From assembly GCA_037893245.1 (NCBI GenBank), contig JBAIAA010000412.1, forward strand, positions 248,001-312,000: a stretch of 64,000 nucleotides of DNA, written 5' to 3'. A program made the position numbers and the translations under genes. This document shows, in pieces, positions 54,647 through 64,000 of this stretch (positions are counted from its first letter, which is position 1; every line of letters starts with the position of its first letter). The notes beneath the pieces are model-generated. The model did not search any database. It was given only the letters and a program-made list of their open reading frames with translations, and was not told where the DNA came from. Origin of the DNA: Crossaster papposus. Taxonomy: Eukaryota; Echinodermata; Asteroidea; Velatida; Solasteridae.

Positions 54647-56989
54647 GTTGACGACAATCTTTCGAGATCCTCCGCCGTGTTATTAATCCGACACTTTGGG
54701 CGACCACGATGCGGTTAGACAGAGCCGAGTTGCGCCGCGGATACGGGGTCCGTGGGTTTTGCGGCCGACTGCGAGCCCCGTGATCCTGCTAAACTGCTCG
54801 TGTCAATTGCTTCTGTCTGAGTCACTATGCATCATCCATTACCACGAGTTCCGGTGAATTCATTGCTTACTCTGTAGTCTTGACTTGGCACGCTATGTAC
54901 ATGTACAACAAACCTCTAAAGTAATGACCCTCCCCTTGTCAAAAACCATGTTCTAAAGACTCACTGTAAAAAAAAAACTCGCTGTAAAGTATATCGGCAT
55001 CTTAAACATCAAGGGTTTTAATTGTATTAACGGCTATAAACCTCAACAGTAGACCGTACACCGACGCTGCATTCAATCACAAGTCAGATAGGATTGGATG
55101 TAGATTAAAAGACAAACTCTTGAATATTTTCTGCCGAATTTGGGTGAAATTGGTAGTGGGTGATCAAGCGAGAATACGGACGGTGGGACTGGTTCCAGTC
55201 AACAACAAAAACCCGCATATTTCGGGGAGGAGATGTCCGAGTCATTCACACTCATGAGTCCAAGGTCAAGGTCTTAATCGGAGGCTCCTGAGTGGCAAAG
55301 ACAGGAGTCATGATTATTAAATTGGCTCTTATCTGTAAAACGAGAGTGGCTCATAATACTGGAGGCGAGATACTCGCATCTGTGCATCCTGAACCCGTCA
55401 ATATAGCTTTATTTGACACATAGAGTATATCATGAGAAAGATATTTGACTACAGGGTCATCGCAGTTCGCGGCGGAGGACGTAAATACACGCGAATTTTT
55501 CACAGATTCAAAACGGATAACCAGATGACGCATAAACACGCAACGGCCAAGTCCGGGAAATGTCTGTCAGCAGCGAGCAAGGCCGGAAATGCGTAGGTGT
55601 GCTTTCCGGTACCATCGGCCTGAACCCGCCTCGGATCGAGTTTCGTTAAAAATAATTCCGCGCCTCGGCTCGGTGATGTTAAAATAATCCCGGCGCGAAC
55701 TGGTTTAGGAAATATAGGTAGAATGACAAGCAATGGCAGCCGTTTGGTATTTTGTGAAAATTGCTTGAAATTTATTTGAAAATACCTATATATTCTTTTA
55801 AAGGAAAAAATCTACGATGGCCCTATAATAGCCAAATATCTTTCTTATAACATATTTTGACTGTGTGCCAAATTTCATGCTTGTATGGTCAAATTTTCCC
55901 CACCATTACGTTAAACGAATATCATATTGATTATCATTTATAAACAAAAACTAGGTAATTTTCTTCTGTTTTTGTTCTTCACAAACTTTGTACAGTATAG
56001 TCGTTTCACTTGTTTTGTCTTCAACATTCTCAAAGCTGTGCACGTTATGTTTGCGTGCAAAGGACATTTCTCCGAGTGTGTGACGCATAGCTAGTTAACC
56101 CAGCGCAGGCTTGTACGGCGGGGGAAACTGGCGCGAACCCGTACTCCACATTTTATTATTTTGTTCATCCTTGTTCTGGTTCGCATTTCGAACACGGGAA
56201 GGGCCGGTCCATGGGGCGATTCCTGCGTCTATAAATGGAAAGTAATGTGTCAGTAAAAAATCAAATGCAAGATCCTCGCTTTCGCGTCAGATCGACTATT
56301 TTAATCAAGTTTGGTTTTTAGTGTTCCTGAAAGTCACGTGAACTTGGGTCCATTCATAAATACTCTACTCGAGAGTCTAAACATGTATGTTTAAACGGCC
56401 GATTAAACATGGCCCAATCAAGTTTTAAACGCGTTTTCGGTGCGACATTACAATGATTTGGACTCGTTTATACTATTGTCCGTAACATTTCCATTGGTTG
56501 AAACGTCACACGGCACGCGTAATACTACAATAGTCCAATATGCTCTGCAACACACAACACATCATACCAAGCAGGAGGGGTGTTCCGCATAACACAAAGT
56601 GAAAATTGTTTACTTGTTTTTTACCTTTTGACCAAAACGTATTTATGATTGGAAATAAAAATGTGGTTGGCCGGTATTAAACGAGTATGTTTAAAACCGG
56701 CTTTATAATGTTCGGCTCGGGGATTAGACCATAAGCCGGTTTTAAACACGGACATACTTGTTTAAAACTGGTGTCGTATGGAAATCAAACTCCTGTGAAT
56801 CCTGTCCATTGGTTAAATCCTGTACGTTTATTTCTTCTTATTTTTATGACTCTTCATAGACTTTTCACACAAACAATGAAGTGGCGACATTCTTTCCGTA
56901 TTACTATATAGAGCTTTTGTGTATTCTCACGAGATGTTTGCGTTTCCCCGGCAACCGGTTTCCACATAGCCGATGCCCAATAGATCTGC

Positions 56990-57117
56990 AGTCGATTTTT
57001 TTATATATTAGAAATTCGTCTCTGTTCGCGTTTGATCGCGCCATAACTTTTGGAATTCAAAAAGGTCTGGGGCGATCAAACGCAAATAGAGACATTTTTT
57101 GTATTTATAAAAATCGT
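56990..57117. mobile_element. Hairpin element
   Basis: CTGCAGTCGATTTTTTTATA...GTCTCTGTTCGCGTTTGATCGC opposes GCGATCAAACGCAAATAGAGAC...TATAAAAATCGTCTGCAG. Confidence 0.75.
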
Positions 57118-60100
57118 CTGCAGTTCGTCTGCGCATCGTCTGTGCATCGCTAGAGCAGCGAATGAAGACGATTAGAGGCGAATGGCAAAATGAGCCCCTC
57201 GTGGCCCAATACAGCTCCAACACGGAAGATGGCGATACCAACACGGTCGAAATGTTAAGACGAATCCCACGCGAGGTCAAACTTTTTTTTAAACATGTTT
57301 GAAATTGTTTGCCTATTTGGCGAATCAAGAAGAAGGGACATGGTTCAGGAATAATCAAGACGCCCCCATACGGTATCCAAACGATGCCTACAAGGTTCAA
57401 CACGGTTGGACACGGTTTAAAACAATTCAAATTCGTGTTCACTCGCGGCAAAATCGGCTATGTGTAAACTTTACTTACTCATAGATCAATTAACACAAGA
57501 AATACCACAAAGAAGTCAAGTTCAAGAACCTCTAAAGATTAAACTTATTTACTTGATCTATGCGCAGTCTTTTCACAAGGGATATTAAATCTCAGGAAAC
57601 GTAAAATTAGGTCATTCGAGCAGCCAAATTTAACCAATCCTGACGGCGGACTTCAACTCTACATCTGCACAAGGAAAGAGGAGTCAGGGTTGAGGTTTGC
57701 TCGCGTTGTAACGAAAATAGTTGCATTGAACGAAAATAGTTACATTCAACGGAAATGGTTATATTCAACAGACATTTTGTTTCATAGAAACGTGCACAGG
57801 TTGGCCGGGACCAAGGATATAATGTTTGTAATAACCGGAATTTCGTTATATCAGTTTTCGTACTAACGGGAGTCGACTGTATTCAACGAGATGGTTATAT
57901 TCAACTAATGTAAACTAGTCAGGCAGATTGACGCACAATATGAGAGAGTTGTTCACTTGTGGCGATAAAAGCATGCCATTTTGGCACACAGTCAGGGTAG
58001 GTCACAAGAAAGATATTACTAATGGCAGCCATTTTGAAAATTATAAAAAAATTGAAAAATATTCTAACTATATTTTTTTTTAAGAAATGAAATAGGCCTA
58101 TATAGCCAATATATCTTTCTCACGAAATAATTGTGTGCCACATTCCATGCATTTGTCATTTGATTGAACAATCTTTCGTCAATTCGAGTATTTAACCATT
58201 TAACACCCGTAAACTTTACCGAGCCATCGCAGACATTTTCGAACATTTTCGAACCGGGCAGGCTTCTGTCTGTTTTAGTCACGTGTCTTGTTTCCTCCAC
58301 ATCTCTTTCTTTACATGCCTAAGCTTGAGTATTAATTGGTTACTGTTTGGATATTTGCAAACGGTATACTTCCCCTTTAAGATTCGTCAAGATAACTCGG
58401 AATTATTGGAGCGAGAATAGAAAGTCTATTTTCGAACCTCGCAAGTCCATTTATAAACCTCCCAACTTATTAATATCAGCGACATTTGTCAGTCTTGTTT
58501 CGAGAAGTATACTAATCAGGCGTTTCCCAAGCATCGGATAAGTCATGTATACAAACAACACTAAACATACATCCAACAGACTTTTCGAGATTATTGAAAG
58601 TGTGTACAAGTATTTTATTATGTGATCCGGTAGTCATTATTAGCAAAACGTCACCACAGTACATTATGCGACTTGGAAAGTTAGACATTATCGAAATTAC
58701 AGATAAGTACATTTCCTGCGATACATGCGTAAAGATTATACACCCAAACATCACTAAATGGAAATTTAAATTGTGAACAAAAATAAACGAACTAAGGAAC
58801 CAAAAGACAATGCAATCGACTCATGTTATTACAAACACTGTTAATACTAATTCTGGTTACAGCAAACATAAAGCACACAAATTTGCTTAGCATAAAAATT
58901 CTTCCTTGGGGGGAAACAGAGTTACAAATCAAATGTTCAGGTGATGTTTATTGTTTGCGACTTATATTCAGCTAGTTTTTGCTTAGCATGAAAAGCACAT
59001 GGTGTTTTGAATGGTAAGCTGTTTTCATTTAGCAAAATAATGTTTGTGCTAAGCAAATTTGTTGTGATTACATGTTTTATGAAAGTGGCCCCAGGTCCCG
59101 AATCTGCCAAGTTTATTTGCACAGTACATGGGACCGACACTACATTACATACAAAAACTCATGTTGGCTTCGTCTGGCGCATGGCCGAGTTTGTATTAAC
59201 GAGAGCGACTGTCTGTAGTTAGTTATTTACATGTTGGCCTTAGTATTAAAACCCCGTGAACAATTGGAATGTCAGCGTACAAAAGGTCAATTACAAAGCG
59301 ATGATTAATGTACGAATGACGACCACTCATCTGTGTAGAACAAAGAACTATGGGATTTCTTTTTAATGAGTAACATCCGATTTCGTGCGATGATGCGATT
59401 GAATCCACAGAACGGACAACGGTCGACTAACGGTGAACAAAATGCGATTAAACAAAAAATGTAGACAAGGTTGACACGAGTTATAACTGCGCGCGCAACA
59501 TGACATTGTATGTATTGACAATGCACGCTTCGGCAACACGACGACAGCAATATCTACGCGAGTGTTCGGATAAATATTTATGTTTTATCACGGATGTTCT
59601 TACATTGTATCACAGTGAACTCTTTTGTACTGAATTCTGGCGGATGAGCGGGTTACACGAGGTTGCCACTCGACCCGTGAAAAGTTCATCGAATCCCTGC
59701 CCGATTCTAAACAGCGCCGCGAAGGACTTCTATTTCCTTAACCGTGGCAATATGCTTTGTAAAAACAATCAGTTAAGATTTATTAATCTTCTAAGGGAAT
59801 CGACAAATCTAAAGTCCTATGCCAAATCAAACACAGACACGAGCTAGTTATCATGGCGGATACGATACTCGAGGGGCCATAAAGTGTATCTTGGGAACCA
59901 CAAATCATTTTTTATTTTTTTCTCTTTTTATCGGGTGCAAGATTAACTCCTGCCCTGGCACTATACCGGTGGCATATTTCCATGTCGATCTTGTATTAGT
60001 ACAAGCCTGGTGAGCAATGACTAATGTTTCCTTCTACTACCGACCAACTGTCAAGTTTTTTTCTACCTTATTTTATGCCTACCCTCTCGATTACCCGAAT

Positions 60101-60386
60101 CTTTAACCGAACTCAACACGCGCGTATTGCGACATAGGCCGTTACAGCACATTTCCATGTGACGGTTAAAGATCACAACACCGTTCGTAACAGTAATCCG
60201 TCAATAATTGTTAATTAGTACATGTATCCATTGCGAATTTGCAATGCCGTCAATGTGGATGCATGTAAGTGGTTTATTCGATTTCCTACCTTACATCCCC
60301 TTCGGTAATGAATGACTGAACACCATTGATTTAACACAGAAAGTACGTGCATTTTGGACGCCTTATAAAATGTACATGTACTACAC

Positions 60387-60786
60387 TTAAAAGGATCGTA
60401 TACGTTTGGTAATTGGAACCCACTGTTTGTTTCAATAATATAAAGTTATAGATTATACCATAAAACTAACCTGTACAAATTTCATTTCAAAAGGTGGTAG
60501 CGATTTTGAGATATTGCCGAAAATCTGGAGCGGTTATGTCCACGCAGGAAGAATAATTTGCATTGGAATACTTACACAATCTGAGGAACGTCACTGCGGT
60601 AACGCTTCTCAGATTCAAATTTTTTGGGGTAAAAAGTGATATCTTTTTCCATAACCGCAGTACTTCTGAGTGAACAGTTTCTAAAAATGCATTATACTAT
60701 CCAAAGCTGCTGTACTTCTTACTAAAGTTGTACAGTGTATTGCCATTAATTTTTGGAGTAATGACCAAACGTATACAATCCTTTAA
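60387..60786. mobile_element. TTAA-flanked MITE, GGGATCGTATACG family
   Basis: TTAAAAGGATCGTATACGTT and AACGTATACAATCC-type ends bounded by TTAA at 60387-60390 and 60783-60786. It carries the CACTGCGGTAACGCTTCTCAG segment common to the family. Confidence 0.85.
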
Positions 60787-60879
60787 CATAATTATGCACA
60801 CATGTACATGTACAAATGTACTGCGAATTCCAGGTGCATGATTTGTATACATGTACATTGTATTATAATTGCTGAGGGA

Positions 60880-60985
60880 GGCCGTTTTCTAAACCTCAGC
60901 TTCGTCTTCGTTCAGGCTTCACTAATACAGTTTAGCAATGGGCTGAAGTCAGACAAAGCTGAAACCAGGGGTTCGAAAAACGGCC
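60880..60985. mobile_element. Short MITE, GGCCGTTTTC ends
   Basis: GGCCGTTTTCTAAACCTCAG and CTGAAACCAGGGGTTCGAAAAACGGCC inverted ends; CTTCGTCTT family. Confidence 0.75.
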
Positions 60986-61602
60986 AGCGACTCTAGGGTA
61001 TTCCCCGGGGTGCCCGACTTTCCCCTGTAACTAGGTATATACACCGGAAGACACGAGGAGCAAGACCATGTTGAGGAAGTGACATCATACCTCTCACAAA
61101 ACGATCCAAGATTTGGGTCGTGTTTTTGCTATTTGATTGAAAACAAGTTCGAGGACTTTACACTAGGAATTAAAGATGGTTTAAAGTGTTTTGTTTAATG
61201 TCAATTCAGTGTCCACTAATATAAAAATTAAATCTGTGCAGCCAAATTCCTGAATGTTTAAATATGATGTAGAATTTATTCAGTTTAAAATATAATTGCC
61301 TTACAAAGTATTTGAGACTAGTTATTAAGAATGTTAAAAAGTTTGTTTTTTTGTTTGTTAAAAACATTAATATTAACTATCTATTCTACCAGTAAAATTC
61401 ATGATTACATTTACTTTCTCAAAACTTATAAAAGGTTCCATAAAACAGTATTTTTAGATGGTCATTTGTTACGCCAGATGTTTTTTATTTTGTTGCAAGT
61501 TTTGTATATACATGTACATTGTACATGTAATTATGTACCGAAAATCGTTGGATGTAGATGTACAAGCTTATCAAAAAAAATCTTATTCCAGTGGGTGGAA
61601 AT

Positions 61603-63259
61603 CTAAGACAGATTAGGCTGACTTGCCATAGACGCCGCCATTCCCTTCTGCGTGTCCCGATGGACCGGAAACAGCCAAGAGCGCGCGACCCCCACAAAGC
61701 GGCTACGGAAGTAGACATCGTTGTCGTCTGGGGCGCCCTCTGCCAGTTTCTCGGTAGATCTGCTGGCACTGGAGGCGCGACCACGCCTAGCAACCAACGC
61801 GATGACAACAATGAAGACAATCAGCAGAGCCACAACTCCCGCAACAGCGCCACCAACGACAAAATAGATGTTGCTAGGTAAGTAGTCTTTGGGCTCTTCG
61901 TCTTCTTCAGTTGGTGTGCCACGACTGGGGGCGCCCTGTCCAGGTTGGTCAGTCTCTGCCGATGAGGGCTCTCTTGTCGGAAGGGGACCAGTGACGACTG
62001 TGTAGGCGGGTTCAACGTGCATGAGGGCGCGAGCCGACGCGTTACCCGTCGCCGCATTCACAACACACATAATCTGCATAATGCGAGGACAGACAGACAT
62101 TTCAAATTAAGAGATTTTTTTTTGACGGACGAGTCACGACGACCAGTGAGTGTTACAACTTGGACCTTTGAGGGTTTGAAGTAAAGTTCCTCCGGTGGTA
62201 AACGTTCGTCATGAAATTGCCTTGGATGAGGGTTACGTAATTACAGGAGTACAGTCGACTCCTTATAGGGATCGTATACGTTTGGTAATTACTCCAAATT
62301 AACGGAAATAAAAAGTTACTTGGTAAGAAGTACATCAGCTTTGGATAGTATAATACATTTGTATAAACTTTTCACTTCGAAGTACTACGGTTATGGAAAA
62401 AGACGTCACTTTTTATCCCCCAAATTTGAATCTTAGAAGCGTTACTGCAGTGACGTTTCTTAGATTGTGTATTACAATGCAGATTTTTTTTCCTGCGTGG
62501 AAATATTAAACCGCTCCAGATTTTCGGCAATATCTCAAAATCGCTACCACCTTTTGAAATGATTTTTTTACAGGTTAGTTTTATGGTATATATCTAAAAC
62601 TATATAGGATTGAAACAAACAGTGGGTTTCAATTACCGAACGTATACAATCCCTTTAATAAGAGCTCGGTTAGGGCGAGATTCCGTTCAAGACGATTTTT
62701 TTCGTCAATCCCGACCAAAGTGTACAAAATGTGGGAGAAAAAGGTTTATAATACGAGCTTAGGCGACATGACATTTCGGTTAAGACGAGCATTTTTTACG
62801 ATATTATAAGCGCATAATTATGTATTAGTATCCAATGAGTAATCAACGACATTAGCGATCACCACCGGCTGGATAACGGATAACAGTTTAGCAAATAAAT
62901 ACAATTTGTTTACCTGAATCGATTGATCTTCGTTCCCAGCATCGTGCACGAGGAGGACGCTGCTGCTCCCGATCGCCTGTACCGTCATCCGCGCCGCAGC
63001 GCCCGCATCGCCGTCCACCTCTTGACCTCCCACCAACCACACGTAGGCTGCTCGGGGCGCAGACTCGGCGTTGCACAGGAACGACACGGACTGGCCTGCT
63101 TGGACAGTGGTCTCGGTCGGAACCAGGCTCACGGTGGGCGGGTCGAGAACCAGACGGAACGGACCCATCGTGCAGGTGCGATGCTCGGCCCAGAAACGCT
63201 GCTTTCCAATGCAGACAAACTCGACAAACTCGTCCGTCTCGGCCACAGTCCAGTCATAT
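61603..63259 (-). CDS. 3' part of a spliced IgSF receptor gene (receptor 7, partial)
   Basis: Two exons on the minus strand: 63259-62914 and 62073-61603, joined in phase 0 across an 840-bp GT/AG intron. The first exon encodes the end of an Ig domain (EFVEFVCIGKQ ... CTMGPF, the family's D2 ending) and most of the third domain (QSVSFLCNAESAPRAAYVWL). The second gives its last strand (IMCVVNAATGNASARAL), an acidic stalk, a membrane span (about 31 hydrophobic residues from IYFVVGG) and a tail of about 58 residues with DVYFRS and no ITIM or Y-x-N. Earlier exons must lie beyond 64000, since none is visible in 63260-64000. It is the only IgSF gene here with introns in the coding region. Further 3' exons are possible but not needed, as the frame ends in a stop. 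Confidence 0.75.
62264..62658. mobile_element. TTAA-type MITE in receptor 7 intron, GGGATCGTATACG family
   Basis: TATAGGGATCGTATACGTTT on the left (TTAA degraded) and AACGTATACAATCCCTTTAA on the right. The interior matches 60387-60786 and 25077-25355. Confidence 0.82.
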
Positions 63260-64000
63260 CTGTTTCATAAAAATGATGTTTACGAGTTAACCCCCCCGAC
63301 TAGCCATCCTCAATCCTGAAAAATCCTCACCATGTAAAAAAATGAATTCATCCTCATTCCTCCAAAACAAAAGCATCCGTTATTTATAACATTTTGTTCA
63401 GTGGAGGGATGATCACTGTCTCAATCTTTCTGGGTCAAGTCAGTGCCGATGACATTCAGAAGCAATGCGGTTGTAAATTGTAAAATGTAAAGTGCAAAAT
63501 GTAAATTTTAAAGTATTTTCTAACGGTTTTTCCACATTTTTGCACTGATTAACTTTCAATGAGCTAATATGTGACCCAGCACGAGTAAATGAGACACTTT
63601 GAGGCAAAAATGAAAATTGAGATTTTGATTTCATAATTTAAAAGCTTGTTTAGCTGTAGCTTTATAACCTTGATATAGCGGCCATCGACGGTGCCGGTTT
63701 TCGTGGCCACTATACGCAAGTGGCCACTATAGCAAGACGTACACATGTACACACACCCATACATGTACATGTATGAAGTCCAGGAACCAAACAACAGGGG
63801 AGATTTCAAAGTCAACAGAGGGCGCACTTCATTTCTGCGGCCGGAGTACACAGGTTTCACGGCAATGTAATTGTACACATTTTATTTGCTGTGGGCTATT
63901 ATGGGTTGGCCACTGGCCGCGTTACGCAGTGGCCGCATTAGCAGAAATGGTTATGGTATGTTTATGCAAGGTTTGACTGTAATGAAATCAAAATCTCAAT
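63260..64000. other. Right edge of window with an interrupted MITE
   Basis: No exon seen. TGTGACCCAGCACGAGTAAA at about 63571 starts a copy of the hairpin MITE described at 31500. It is broken after TTTAGCTG (about 63655) and its interior appears to resume at about 63982 (ATGAAATCAAAATCTCAAT), so about 325 bp rich in GTGGCCACTATA-like words is inserted and the element continues past the window. Confidence 0.6.

Larger units (their letters stand above)
54647..61602. other. Interval between receptors 6 and 7
   Basis: No gene recognised. Content: GC-rich flank to about 54800, related AT-rich repeats at about 55777-55920 and 57960-58170 (both with TTTGGCACACAGTCA-like words), a hairpin at 56990-57117, a repeat with TTTTTGCTTAGCAT at 58855-59096, and two MITEs at 60387-60786 and 60880-60985. 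Open frames here show no family resemblance. Confidence 0.6.

Noticed and set aside
57008..57451. 147-codon minus-strand frame
   Set aside because: It overlaps a hairpin element (56990-57117) and resembles no family.

Overview
The window looks like nuclear DNA of an invertebrate deuterostome. An echinoderm such as a sea star fits best; hemichordate or amphioxus are alternatives. Reasons: AT-rich intergenic DNA packed with short inverted-repeat elements, spliced genes with GT/AG introns, the frequent string GCGCCCTCT, and immunoglobulin-superfamily (IgSF) receptors carrying tyrosine signalling motifs. This placement is inference; no marker gene fixes the species.

Gene layout: four IgSF receptor genes on the + strand (45-1679, 5875-7320, 13657-14910, 16943-18700), a small C-type lectin on the - strand (19887-20417), a nine-exon carboxylesterase/cholinesterase-like gene on the + strand (22373-29088), two IgSF receptor genes on the - strand (33882-35966, 53024-54646), and the 3' part of a spliced IgSF gene on the - strand (61603-63259) that runs out of the window. 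Six of the seven IgSF genes have their whole coding region, from signal peptide to cytoplasmic tail, in one exon. The only other coding sequence recognised is the C-terminal end of a 5'-truncated non-LTR retrotransposon reverse transcriptase (about 40008-40806).

The IgSF genes share a plan: signal peptide, V-type Ig domain, usually two further Ig domains, one membrane span and a tail with tyrosine motifs. The products at 16943 and 33882 carry canonical ITIMs (YAEL/YAEI cores). Those at 45, 5875, 33882 and 53024 carry Y-x-N motifs of the Grb2-SH2 kind. The whole resembles a linked cluster of inhibitory/adaptor-type immune receptors with a neighbouring C-type lectin, loosely recalling vertebrate leukocyte and NK receptor clusters. 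That analogy is inference. The first two genes are recent tandem duplicates, and the flank of the third gene retains part of the same duplicated unit.

The rest is dominated by non-autonomous elements: TTAA-flanked families, a family with 9-bp target duplications and a telomere-like CCCTAA core, an 8-bp-TSD hAT-like element, elements whose ends contain long poly(C) runs, long fold-back palindromes, tRNA-derived SINE heads and several minisatellites. Most longer introns of the esterase gene contain one of these.
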